Both the position numbers and the translations under genes were made by a program. The notes below the pieces were generated by a model. It searched no databases. It was not told where the DNA came from and saw nothing but the letters and a program-made list of their open reading frames with translations. 64,000 nt of DNA. Source: Lachnospiraceae bacterium (lineage in GTDB: Bacteria > Bacillota > Clostridia > Lachnospirales > Lachnospiraceae). Below are positions 26,848 through 35,018 of the stretch, one piece after another; within the stretch, counting starts at the first letter, position 1; every line of letters begins with the position of its first letter. The stretch is from the NCBI GenBank assembly GCA_024696005.1, contig JAILHF010000052.1:62001-126000 (forward strand). The letters run 5' to 3'.

Positions 26848-28461
26848 TCAATCCGAATTCCGAACCGCTTCCCGCAGTTCCAGGACACTCCCCGGTGAAA
26901 CCGAGAGTTCATCCACACCGTAATCCAAAAAAGTCTGCGTCAAAGAAGCATCCGCAGCCAGTTCTCCGCAGATTCCCGCTTTGATGCCGTTTTTGTGTGC
27001 ATTTTCGATCGTCAGACGGATCAGTTCAAGCAAGGCCGGATGATGGGGATCCGCGATGGCGTCGAGCCTGCTGTTCTGCCTGTCCACCGCAAGCGTATAC
27101 TGCAAAAGGTCGTTTGTTCCGATGCTGAAAAAATCCGCTTCCTTCGCAAGCTCCCCGCTGATGAGCGCTGCAGCCGGCGTTTCGATCATGATCCCGATCC
27201 GGATATCCTCCCGGAAGGGGATGTTTTCGCTTCGCAGCTCCCCGCAGACTTCCTCCACGTGCTTCCTGCAGCTTCGCAGTTCTTCCGTCGAGATGATCAT
27301 CGGGAAAAGGATCGAAAGATCCCCGAACACCGATGCCCTCAGGATCGCTCTCAGCTGCGTACGAAAGATATCCGGCCTGTCCAGGCAGATCCGGATCGCA
27401 CGGTAGCCGAGCGCCGGATTCTCCTCGGGCTCCAACGGAAGGTAAGCTGCCTGTTTGTCCGCTCCCAGATCAAGGGTACGGATCACCACGCTCCGGCCGT
27501 CCATTTTTTCCGCCACCGCCCGATATGCTTCAAACTGCTTTTCCTCGGAAGGGAGCTCTCCCTCTTCCAGATAAAGTGCCTCGCTCCTGAAAAGTCCCAC
27601 AGCCTCCGCATCCTGTTCCAGCACGCTGTCACAATCCGAAAGGCCGTCGATGTTGGCGCTTATGCGTATCCGCCTTCCGCTTTTTGTCACGCTCTCCTTC
27701 CCGACCAGGCGCTCCAGGCGTTCCCGCCTTTCCTCATCCTGCCTGCGCAGCGCAACGATCTTTTTTTGCACGCTTTCGTCCGCATCGATCGTCAGCACGC
27801 CTTCATGGGCATCCAGAACGGCATAGCGCCCGTTCCAGGAGCGGTCGATCTCGATCCCGCTGATGGCGGGAAGAGACATCTGTCTGGCCAGGATCGCCGC
27901 ATGGGAATTGACCGAACCCAGATGTGTCACAAAACCCAGGAGCAGAGACCGGTCAAAGCGCAGCGTCTCCGACGGCGTGAGCTCCTCCGCGGCCAGGATC
28001 ACGGGTTCCGAAAGAACAGACAGTTCACCGCTCCCGTTCAGACAGCGCACCAGCCTTTGCGAGATATCCGAGATATCCGCGCTCCTGGCACCGAAATAGC
28101 CGTCCTCCAGTTCGGAAAAGAGCTGCTTAAAGTGCTCCGCGGCCGCATAAGCCGCATACTCGGCACAAACCTTCTCGCTGCGGATGATCTCCGTCATGAC
28201 GGTGCCGAATTCCTCATCGCGGAGCATGATGCGCTGCGCCTCAAAAATGGCTGCCGCCTCTTCCCCGGCCTCGTGAAACGCTCTCTCATGCAGAAGACGC
28301 AACTCTTCCTCGGCTTTTGCAAGCGCCGTCTCCAGTCTTGAAAGCTCTGCATCGGCATCCTTCACCGGCAGGCGCCTTACGGGCTGGGAAGCGTTCTCGT
28401 ACACGAAAATACGGCCTTCCGTTATCCCTTTTCCGATTGCTTTTCCTTTCAGCTGCTGCAT
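26848..28461 (-). CDS. ptsI: PTS phosphoenolpyruvate-protein phosphotransferase (enzyme I)
   Basis: Transfers phosphate from PEP to HPr. 537 aa, somewhat shorter than the usual about 570. The phosphorylated His187 is in HLGSVNSHAAILAR, where E. coli-type enzymes read GGRTSH; PEP-site residues RTLDLGADK, FPMI and IGTNDLLQYTLAVDR and the catalytic Cys498 (GICGELAAD) are all present. The start at ATG 28461 gives a six-base spacing to AAAGGAG; the ATG six bases upstream touches the ribosome site. No ptsH lies next to it. It may be the housekeeping enzyme I of a subfamily or a specialised paralogue. Confidence 0.92.
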   Translation of the reverse strand: MQQLKGKAIGKGITEGRIFVYENASQPVRRLPVKDADAELSRLETALAKAEEELRLLHERAFHEAGEEAAAIFEAQRIMLRDEEFGTVMTEIIRSEKVCAEYAAYAAAEHFKQLFSELEDGYFGARSADISDISQRLVRCLNGSGELSVLSEPVILAAEELTPSETLRFDRSLLLGFVTHLGSVNSHAAILARQMSLPAISGIEIDRSWNGRYAVLDAHEGVLTIDADESVQKKIVALRRQDEERRERLERLVGKESVTKSGRRIRISANIDGLSDCDSVLEQDAEAVGLFRSEALYLEEGELPSEEKQFEAYRAVAEKMDGRSVVIRTLDLGADKQAAYLPLEPEENPALGYRAIRICLDRPDIFRTQLRAILRASVFGDLSILFPMIISTEELRSCRKHVEEVCGELRSENIPFREDIRIGIMIETPAAALISGELAKEADFFSIGTNDLLQYTLAVDRQNSRLDAIADPHHPALLELIRLTIENAHKNGIKAGICGELAADASLTQTFLDYGVDELSVSPGSVLELREAVRNSD

Positions 28462-28491
28462 CCGCATCTCCTTTGCAATGATACTGCCCAT

Positions 28492-28520
28492 ATTATATAT
28501 GAGCCCGCATGGTTTGTGAA
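28492..28520 (-). promoter_or_regulatory. ptsI promoter
   Basis: Minus-strand TTCACA (28515-28520) and perfect TATAAT (28492-28497) with a 17-bp spacer, giving a leader of about 25 nt before ptsI. The folded RNA candidate therefore lies outside the ptsI transcript. Confidence 0.65.
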
Positions 28521-28780
28521 GAAGCCAAATCTCCGCGATGCCCGGGCTTGCCATTTGGTGAATGCAGGCAAATATAGGACGTGGCAACCTATGGAGGAGC
28601 TTAGCCACTCTCGAAACTGCATGAACCAACAGGAATGCGAAGCCCGGATGGCTGAGCAAGGCAGACTACGGCATGGATGCCGAATGTCGACCGGTTTCGT
28701 GCGGTTTGAATATCGTAAAGGCAGTTTCGCCGAGTGGCTTAGCGACGGAATCGGGCGCCACGGACTATATCTGCATGCAA
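28501..28780 (+). ncRNA. structured noncoding RNA candidate (possibly raiA-like)
   Basis: A 426-nt gap between divergent ptsI and scrK genes holds strong folding. A long helix pairs 28599-28620 with 28721-28743: GCTTAGCCACTC with GAGTGGCTTAGC (11 of 12 pairs) continuing into CGAAACTGC with GCAGTTTCG (9 of 9). It is closed by three outer blocks: CGTGGC 28580-28585 with 28757-28762, ATATAG 28572-28577 with 28765-28770, ATGCAG 28562-28567 with 28771-28776. Hairpins occur at the 5' side (CCAAAT/ATTTGG, 28525-28558) and inside (GGCA-TGGA-TGCC). No tmRNA, RNase P, SRP, T-box or tRNA marks are present. The size and setting would fit the raiA class, from memory only. Strand is uncertain; plus is preferred because the ptsI promoter excludes it. 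Confidence 0.6.
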
Positions 28781-28819
28781 AAAGAAAAAATGCTACAATT
28801 ACAGGACTGAATGGCAAGC

Positions 28820-28848
28820 TTGACAAGGTCTGCTTATTTTACGATACT
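28820..28848 (+). promoter_or_regulatory. promoter of the ROK kinase gene
   Basis: TTGACA (28820-28825), 17-bp spacer, GATACT (28843-28848), about 40 nt before ATG 28888. It lies just after the folded RNA candidate, so the kinase need not be expressed by read-through. Confidence 0.6.
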
Positions 28849-28887
28849 GAAAATAAGAGTCAAAAAGACAGAAAGGAGCTCAAGCAA

Positions 28888-29763
28888 ATGCTGTACGGAG
28901 CTTTGGAAGCCGGCGGGACAAAAATGGTATGTGCCGTCGGAACAGAAGACGGGAAGCTGAGCGGGCGGGAGATCATCCCGACCACGCTTCCGGAAGAAAC
29001 GATCCCGCGCATCCTTGATTATTTCCGCGGAAAAGAAATTGCTGCGCTCGGAGTCGCCAGCTTCGGTCCGATCGATCCGGATCCCGCCTCCCCCACCTAC
29101 GGCCGGATCACCAGCACCCCGAAACCCGGCTGGAGCGACTTTGATCTGCTCGCGCCCTTCCGGGAAAGCCTGCAGGTCCCCATCGGTTTCGATACCGATG
29201 TGAACGCCTCCCTTCTCGGAGAGATCTGCTTCGGGGACGCGAAAGGACTGCAGGATGCCGTCTACATCACGATCGGCACCGGCATCGGCGGCGGTGTGAT
29301 GTCGGGCGGAAAGCTCCTCCACGGCATGCTGCACCCCGAACTCGGACACATGATGATACGTCCCCATCCTTCGGACCGCTATGAAGGAAAATGTCCCTAT
29401 CATCACTGCTGTCTGGAGGGAATGGCCGCCGGCCCTGCGCTCGGGGAACGCTGCGGCATCAAAGGGGAGCTCATCCCTGCCGACGATCCCGTCTGGGCCC
29501 TGGAAGCCTACTATATCGGCCAGGCGATCGTAAACCTGATCCTGACGCTCTCTCCCCGCCGCATCATCCTCGGCGGAGGCGTGATGCACCGGGAAGGGCT
29601 CTTTCCGATGATACGTTCCGAAGTCCGAAAACAGCTGAACGGCTATATCCGGACCCCGCTGCTTAACGATCTCGAGCACTACATCACCCCGGCTTCGCTT
29701 TCGGATGACCAGGGAATCCTCGGCTGCATCCGTCTTGCAATAAAAGCAAAGGAGGAGGCCTAA
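28888..29763 (+). CDS. scrK: ROK-family fructokinase
   Basis: ATP-dependent sugar kinase, 291 aa. ATP-loop GALEAGGTKMVCAVG, ROK signature around IGTGIGGGVMSGGKLLHGMLHPELGHM, and the zinc site formed by the His of ELGHM with the cluster CPYHHCCLEGMAAGPAL. This layout is that of Bacillus GmuE/YdhR-type fructokinases, so fructose or mannose is the likely substrate. The start follows GAAAGGAG and matches the family start; the frame is open upstream through the RNA region but that part is not protein-like. It is the only plus-strand gene between ptsI and the SPFH pair, with its own promoter and a shared terminator. Confidence 0.9.
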   Translation: MLYGALEAGGTKMVCAVGTEDGKLSGREIIPTTLPEETIPRILDYFRGKEIAALGVASFGPIDPDPASPTYGRITSTPKPGWSDFDLLAPFRESLQVPIGFDTDVNASLLGEICFGDAKGLQDAVYITIGTGIGGGVMSGGKLLHGMLHPELGHMMIRPHPSDRYEGKCPYHHCCLEGMAAGPALGERCGIKGELIPADDPVWALEAYYIGQAIVNLILTLSPRRIILGGGVMHREGLFPMIRSEVRKQLNGYIRTPLLNDLEHYITPASLSDDQGILGCIRLAIKAKEEA

Positions 29764-29773
29764 AGCCTCCTCC
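29751..29773. terminator. bidirectional terminator after scrK and the RHH gene
   Basis: Perfect 9-bp stem GGAGGAGGC / GCCTCCTCC with loop CTAAA, overlapping the scrK stop codon. T-rich sequence follows on both strands (TTTGCTTTTATT on minus, TTTGGTTTT on plus). The genes converge here. Confidence 0.7.
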
Positions 29774-29774
29774 G

Positions 29775-29972
29775 TCATTTGGTTTTGAATTCCGGTGCCT
29801 CATCGATATCCTGACCGACATACTTTCCGTCTTTCTTGCGTTGTTTCACGCATTCCGTCAGAAGATATTCTATCTGACCGTTTACGGATCGGAAATCGTC
29901 CTCCGCCCAGGACGCGATCGCATTATACAGCTTTTCCGACAGGCGCAGAGGAACCTGTTTCTTTTCCGCCAT
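29775..29972 (-). CDS. small ribbon-helix-helix (Arc/CopG-type) protein
   Basis: 65 aa. VPLRLSEKLYNAIASWAEDDFRSVNGQIEYLL has the strand-helix-helix pattern of Arc-like DNA-binding proteins (PLRL strand, then two helices with the turn at RSVNGQ). The acidic/lysine tail is short. It overlaps the SPFH stop codon by one base (TAATG), so it is translated with it. It could autoregulate the pair through the palindrome at 31024-31042, or simply be a cytoplasmic partner of the SPFH protein. Confidence 0.75.
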   Translation of the reverse strand: MAEKKQVPLRLSEKLYNAIASWAEDDFRSVNGQIEYLLTECVKQRKKDGKYVGQDIDEAPEFKTK

Positions 29973-30991
29973 TAATACAAGCTCCCCGAGTTGACAACGG
30001 GCTGCGCATCATGATTGCCGCAGAGCACTACCAGGAGATTGGAAACCATTGCTGCCTTGCGCTCTTCGTCCAGCTCCACCGTGTGCTTTTCGTTCAGGCG
30101 TTCCAGTGCCAGCTCCACCATGCCGACGGCTCCGTCCACGATCAGCTTTCTCGCATCCACGACTGCAGCTGCCTGCTGTCTCTGGAGCATCGCTGCCGCG
30201 ATCTCGGGTGCATATGCCAGGTAGGTGATCCGTGCATCCACGATCTCCAGTCCCGCGCTGCTTACCTTGCTCTGGATCTCTTCCTTGATGCGGTTTGCAA
30301 CAACCTCGGTGGAACCGCGCAGGCTGCCGTCATCCGCTTCCCCGTCGCCGGTCGTGTCCACATTGTCCGTCACGTCATAGGGATAAACCTTGACCACATT
30401 TCGCACGGCGGTATCGCACTGCAGGGAAAGATACTCTTTGAAGTTGTCCACCTCGAAAACGGCCTTTGCGGTATCCTGCACTCTCCACATGACAGCCACA
30501 GCCACTTCCACGGGATTGCCGAGCACGTCGTTTACTTTCTGACGGCTGTTGGAAAGGGTCATTACCTTGAGGGAGATCTTCTTGCTCATCATTTCAGCCG
30601 TTACCGCTGCCTGGGAGCCTTCCACCGCGCCGGTCACGGGATTCCTGACTGCCACGTCACCACTCTGTCCGAGCCTGGTTCCCGATGCCGGGTTAAACGC
30701 GGTGCAGAAAGGATTGACCCAGAAGAAACCGTCTCCCTTAAGGGTTCCCACATAGCGTCCGAAGAGGGTAAGCACCAGTGCCTCATTGGGCTTTAATACT
30801 TTGAGTCCGCACAGAAGGATCCAACCGAGGCTGAACCAGAGGATGCAGAGAGCCGTAAGCCATCCCATTCCCGAGGCGCCCGATGCGATCGTGAGGGGTA
30901 CAGCCGCAATGTAGAGGGCGATCACGAGGAAAAGTACCAGACCTCCGATCTTATGTCCGTTCATGGTTTTTTCCGTTACCTTTGTACTCAT
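29972..30991 (-). CDS. SPFH/band 7 membrane protein
   Basis: 339-aa flotillin/prohibitin-like protein that forms cytoplasmic-face oligomers on membranes. Two hydrophobic helices (about 15-35 and 42-63), then the SPFH domain beginning LKPNEALVLTLFGRYVGTLKGDGFFWVNPF and the EIQSKVSSAGLEIVDARITYLAYAPEIAAAML helix typical of the family. A Gly/Asp insertion (DTTGDGEADDG, about 214-224) lies before the coiled coil. The C-terminus ends in a short Ser/Gly tail. The ribosome site AAAAGGAGG is strong. It leads a two-gene operon with the RHH protein and is controlled by an operator-like palindrome. Confidence 0.9.
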   Translation of the reverse strand: MSTKVTEKTMNGHKIGGLVLFLVIALYIAAVPLTIASGASGMGWLTALCILWFSLGWILLCGLKVLKPNEALVLTLFGRYVGTLKGDGFFWVNPFCTAFNPASGTRLGQSGDVAVRNPVTGAVEGSQAAVTAEMMSKKISLKVMTLSNSRQKVNDVLGNPVEVAVAVMWRVQDTAKAVFEVDNFKEYLSLQCDTAVRNVVKVYPYDVTDNVDTTGDGEADDGSLRGSTEVVANRIKEEIQSKVSSAGLEIVDARITYLAYAPEIAAAMLQRQQAAAVVDARKLIVDGAVGMVELALERLNEKHTVELDEERKAAMVSNLLVVLCGNHDAQPVVNSGSLY

Positions 30992-31023
30992 AACAGTTAC
31001 CTCCTTTTAGGTCTGCTCTGTTT

Positions 31024-31062
31024 TGATATCATTATGATATCATTACACTTTCATTTTGTCAA
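31024..31062 (-). promoter_or_regulatory. SPFH promoter with 19-nt palindromic operator
   Basis: Minus-strand TTGACA (31057-31062), 17-bp spacer, TATCAT (31034-31039). A perfect palindrome TGATATCATTATGATATCA covers 31024-31042, thus the -10 box and the start region. It is itself two TGATATCA octamers 11 bp apart, one helical turn, the layout expected for a dimeric repressor binding twice on one face. Confidence 0.7.
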
Positions 31063-31076
31063 CAGATTTCAGCACC

Positions 31077-31101
31077 AAAAAAGAGACCGTTCAAAGTCTC
31101 T
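31077..31101 (-). terminator. terminator after the MalT-like regulator gene
   Basis: Six-bp stem AGAGAC / GTCTCT with an eight-base loop, followed on the minus strand by six T residues (31077-31082), five bases after the stop codon. It ends the serC-serA-GGDEF-regulator run. Confidence 0.7.
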
Positions 31102-31105
31102 CTTT

Positions 31106-33481
31106 TCAGCCGCCCATCCGAAAGACCAGTCCCAGCTGGGAAGCCTTTCGTTCCGCTTCGGCCCTGTCTTTTGCGCCGAGCTTCCGGTAGATGTTCCGGT
31201 TGTGTTTTTTCAACCCGTCATAGGTGATCTCCAGCTTCTCGCTGATCTCGTTCATCGGCAGACCCTCGCAGAGCATGGACAAAACCTGCATCTCCCGCTC
31301 GGTCAGCTGCACATTTTCCTTCGGGATCTGTTTCAGATAATCCGGATACGAATATGCGACCTGTTTGCACTCCTCGATGATATCGGAAAGAAATGCCTCA
31401 TCCTGCTCCGAAAGCTTTTCGTGTTCCGAAAGCTCCGTGAGAAGCGGAAGGAGCGAGGCGCCTTCCAGCGCAAAGATCCGCACGAAATGAAATCTTTCCG
31501 CCAGATGGATCGAATCGAAAAATCGCTCCCTCCAGTGTTCATTCCCGAAACGGAACAAGAGCACCGCCCGCAGCATTTCGCACTCGATCCGGTAGAAATG
31601 GCGCTCATAATCGGAAAAATACGCCACAAGGAAGTCCGCCAGATCCAGCGCCTCCTCCAGGCGGTCCTCGGCGATCAGACAGCGCAGGCGCACCATGTGG
31701 CGATAGCGGTCCATGGTATAAAAGCTCACTCTCGCATCGGGGATCTTGTCAATATAGGCTTTGACGGTCTCGGAAGCCCCACTGTAAAGGGACAGCCATA
31801 CCGAAAAGGCTTCCAGGTTCTCCTTCAGATGCTCCGCCTTTTCCAGTTCCGCCTTCTCCCGGAATAATTCCAGGATGCGCTTGGCAGAAGGAAGCCTTCC
31901 TTCCAGCAGATGCTGGCGGACCTGCACGCCGACAGAAGCAAAGCACATCTCGATCTTGCCGCCGTACGCTGCCTCCTCATAGCCGTCGTTGCACCTGGTC
32001 ATGACCTCATAGGAGCTCATGGTTCCCTTCTCGAATCCGCTCTCGGCAAGCGCGATCGTGACAAGTCCTTTCCCGAACCGTCCCAGCAGAAAGCAGAGCG
32101 GCTGTTCCATGTGCTTCGCGATCTGGTTGTCCTTTATGGACCATTCGCTGAAATCCAGTCCCCCGTTCATCAGGGAGGGCATGTTGCTCGTGACGGAAAA
32201 CTCCGGCAGACTGATATCGCCTTTTACGGCAAGTTTGAACACATTCCGCAGAATGCGAAGTATCCCTTTCGTTCCCTTGTGCGGCAGCGCGATATCCAGA
32301 TACGCAAGCCTGCCGCGGGCCTCACGCCTCTTCTCCGGTGACGCGTTCCTGTCATTTACACAGCGCTCGATCTCCCGGTACCATTCATCCGATTTATCTG
32401 GCTGCAGGTTCATGTCATAGAGCATGCTCATCCCTGCCATCAGGATCGGGCTCCTACGGATCTCTTCGTCGCTCAGCTCCAGATAATACTCCCGCGTGGC
32501 CATGTAATGCGCCGCCCCCGGATGAGCATTGGCATTTTGCACCAGAAGCTCCATCAGCATGTTTCTGTCGCCGGCATTGTGATAATGCTTCAGCGCATTC
32601 GGGATGTCTCCCCTTTCCCTGAAGTAATCTGCCGCCTTGTGATAATTCTCCGCGATCTGTTCTGCAGACCACAGGCGTTTCTGCTCCCAGCAGTAAAAGC
32701 CCCGGATCTCCGGCCTGAACTCATAACCTTCCTTCGTGATGCGCAGCTGGCTCATGTTCTCGATGCAATGATCGATCAGCCGCTCCGTTGCCGGGTTCCC
32801 GCTCAGGTACCTGGCCATCTCTGCGGAAAAAGTCTCGTAATTGCAAACGGAAAGGACAAACTGCACATATTCTTCCGGATACAGCTGCCAGTCCCTGCCG
32901 TCCCACAGATGGTAGATGTCCCGGTAAACCGCCTGCTCCAGCTCCGGCGAAAAGTGCTCACCGTTCTCCATGCGGACAGCGTAAAAATACAGGGCGCGCG
33001 CATAGCCTTTTGAGGCTTCCGTCACCCGGGCCAGGTCCTCGGCCGACAGACTGATCCCCTTCTCCCGGAAGAATGCTTCCGTCTCCTTTGGTCCGAAAGC
33101 CAGATCCGCCTCCTGGATCCGGATAAACCCAAAATCCTGTTCATCGTACGCAAAACAGCGCGGAACAGTCCCGCGCGTCAGCATCACCAGCTGACGGCCG
33201 CCGGAAACAAGCAGCTCACGGATATAATCGACCGACTCCTGATCGGAAAGGAACTGCATGTCCTCGATGATGACCACGGTAGCCCGGATGCTCTCCTGAG
33301 GCGGCATCTCATCAAGCCTGCCGTCACGGCAGTGCAGTGTAATGGTCTTTTTCCTGCGGTAGTAATAGTTGACCGCCGCCGTCTTGCCGTAACCGGCAGA
33401 CGCCGTAAGAATGACGGGGACGAATAGATCCTCCGCCTTTTTTAACTTTTGAAATGCCCTGGGAATCTTAATGTAATCCAT
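31106..33481 (-). CDS. MalT-type STAND ATPase / LuxR transcription regulator
   Basis: 791 aa. N-terminal STAND ATPase with Walker A SAGYGKTAAVNYYY (about 28-41) and Walker B VVIIEDMQFL (about 68-78); a long TPR-like helical middle (about 300-720) that usually binds an inducer; and a LuxR-type helix-turn-helix at the end (QLTEREMQVLSMLCEGLPMNEISEKLEITYDGLK...KLGAKDR). This is the large LuxR/MalT group of carbon or stress regulators. It follows the GGDEF gene by 31 nt on the same strand, suggesting that the two work together. Inducer and targets are unknown. Confidence 0.88.
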   Translation of the reverse strand: MDYIKIPRAFQKLKKAEDLFVPVILTASAGYGKTAAVNYYYRRKKTITLHCRDGRLDEMPPQESIRATVVIIEDMQFLSDQESVDYIRELLVSGGRQLVMLTRGTVPRCFAYDEQDFGFIRIQEADLAFGPKETEAFFREKGISLSAEDLARVTEASKGYARALYFYAVRMENGEHFSPELEQAVYRDIYHLWDGRDWQLYPEEYVQFVLSVCNYETFSAEMARYLSGNPATERLIDHCIENMSQLRITKEGYEFRPEIRGFYCWEQKRLWSAEQIAENYHKAADYFRERGDIPNALKHYHNAGDRNMLMELLVQNANAHPGAAHYMATREYYLELSDEEIRRSPILMAGMSMLYDMNLQPDKSDEWYREIERCVNDRNASPEKRREARGRLAYLDIALPHKGTKGILRILRNVFKLAVKGDISLPEFSVTSNMPSLMNGGLDFSEWSIKDNQIAKHMEQPLCFLLGRFGKGLVTIALAESGFEKGTMSSYEVMTRCNDGYEEAAYGGKIEMCFASVGVQVRQHLLEGRLPSAKRILELFREKAELEKAEHLKENLEAFSVWLSLYSGASETVKAYIDKIPDARVSFYTMDRYRHMVRLRCLIAEDRLEEALDLADFLVAYFSDYERHFYRIECEMLRAVLLFRFGNEHWRERFFDSIHLAERFHFVRIFALEGASLLPLLTELSEHEKLSEQDEAFLSDIIEECKQVAYSYPDYLKQIPKENVQLTEREMQVLSMLCEGLPMNEISEKLEITYDGLKKHNRNIYRKLGAKDRAEAERKASQLGLVFRMGG

Positions 33482-33512
33482 CTGTCGAAAAATGGTTTTT
33501 TACTGTTCGAGA

Positions 33513-34985
33513 TCAGACACGCATGACCTTGCCGATGCGCTCATAATACTTCCTCTTTGCTTCATACATTTCCTTTTCGGCATTTTTGATCAGCTGATCC
33601 ACGCTCATGCCGAAACCGTATACGCAAAGACCGACCGCCGCATGATAATCATTCCTCTGAAGTGCTTCGTTAAAGCTGTTCAGGCTTTCCTGCATCGCCT
33701 TCTCCGACCTTCCGGACTGGAAAACCACAAACTCATCTCCGCCGATGCGATATACATGCTCTTCTCCAAACTGGATCTTCAGCGTATCGGCGATAAAGCG
33801 CAGCATCTGGTCTCCCGCGTAATGCCCTCTGCTGTTGTTCAGGTCGTGCAGCCCGTTTGCGTCAATATAGAGACAGGTCAGCTTTTCTTTTCTGACATCC
33901 AGTTCTTTCAGATACGCCTCATAGCGGTTGCGGTTCTGAAGACCGGTCAGGACGTCGATGTTCGCCCTGCGCTCCGTTTCCGCAAGCGAGAGCTTGATCT
34001 CGTGAACCGTCCAGATACTGTAGATCATCAGTGCAAGCACTACCAGGCCGATCAAAACGAACATGCCGACACGGATGGGCTGAACGGCGGCAAACACCGC
34101 ACTCTCGGGCACGAAAACCACCATCTCCCATTCCTCGATGTCAAAGGGGAGATAACACATGTAGAGCATCTCGCTCCCGATGGAGGAACGGAATACGGAA
34201 TAGCCGCGCCTGCCGTTTCGGATATCGTCTGCAGCAAGCTTCTTGGTATAATCCTTATTGGTCTGTACAAAGGGGATTTCATCGATGTTTCCGATCGAAA
34301 TGTCGGATGTATTGATGAGAACGTCTCCGCTCTTTCGCTCCACCACAAACGCACCGGCCTTGCCGTCATAGAGCTTGGGCATCCATGCGGATGCGATGTT
34401 GGACGGACTGCCTGCGCTGTACAGCATCGCCACTGTCTCGCCATCCGTGCGGATCGGGATATAGTTCCGGATCACGCCCAGGTTTTGAATGGAGCTGTCC
34501 GGCTGAACGGGACTGATATGCTCTCCGAGCGCCGCTTCCTTCTCAAAATCGAGCAAGCCTTTCATGCTGCTCTTATGACCGCCGACCTGCATGACCTGAT
34601 CGTCGGGAAAAAGGATCCCGATCTTCATGATCATGCTGTTGACGTCATAATTGGAAAGGTAATTGCTTACCTCGAGCGAATCCATGTCTGTCGCCCGGCT
34701 TATCATTCCGGAGATGATGCGCAAAAGCATGCGGTCACTCCGGAAATTCGCCTCCAGCTGTTCGATGGCACTTTCGGTCTCGTTCGCAAGTTCATCGTAA
34801 CAGCGTGTTTCCGTAACAAAATACATGCGAAGGATAAAGCCGATGGAGAGAGCGATCAGGACCAGGATCAGAACAAACGTTGCGGCACCATAACGAAGCT
34901 GGCTGCCCGAGAGCGCCACTTTTTTCTTCTTTTCCTGTTCCGGCCGTCCCTCTCCGGCCGACGCTTTCTTCTCAGTATCTCCCAT
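33513..34985 (-). CDS. membrane diguanylate cyclase (Cache-GGDEF)
   Basis: 490 aa. Lysine-rich cytoplasmic start, membrane helix (about 32-55), outside double-Cache-like sensor (about 60-285), second membrane helix (about 298-322), and a C-terminal GGDEF domain (about 335-485). The active site reads RIGGDEFVVF, and IDANGLHDLNNSRGH supplies the metal-binding Asp and substrate Asn/Asp, so it should make c-di-GMP. There is no RxxD inhibitory site directly before GGDEF. It sits 33 nt after serA and 31 nt before the LuxR regulator. Confidence 0.9.
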   Translation of the reverse strand: MGDTEKKASAGEGRPEQEKKKKVALSGSQLRYGAATFVLILVLIALSIGFILRMYFVTETRCYDELANETESAIEQLEANFRSDRMLLRIISGMISRATDMDSLEVSNYLSNYDVNSMIMKIGILFPDDQVMQVGGHKSSMKGLLDFEKEAALGEHISPVQPDSSIQNLGVIRNYIPIRTDGETVAMLYSAGSPSNIASAWMPKLYDGKAGAFVVERKSGDVLINTSDISIGNIDEIPFVQTNKDYTKKLAADDIRNGRRGYSVFRSSIGSEMLYMCYLPFDIEEWEMVVFVPESAVFAAVQPIRVGMFVLIGLVVLALMIYSIWTVHEIKLSLAETERRANIDVLTGLQNRNRYEAYLKELDVRKEKLTCLYIDANGLHDLNNSRGHYAGDQMLRFIADTLKIQFGEEHVYRIGGDEFVVFQSGRSEKAMQESLNSFNEALQRNDYHAAVGLCVYGFGMSVDQLIKNAEKEMYEAKRKYYERIGKVMRV

Positions 34986-35018
34986 ATAAGAAGGCGTCCC
35001 TCCACGCTATCTTTCCGA

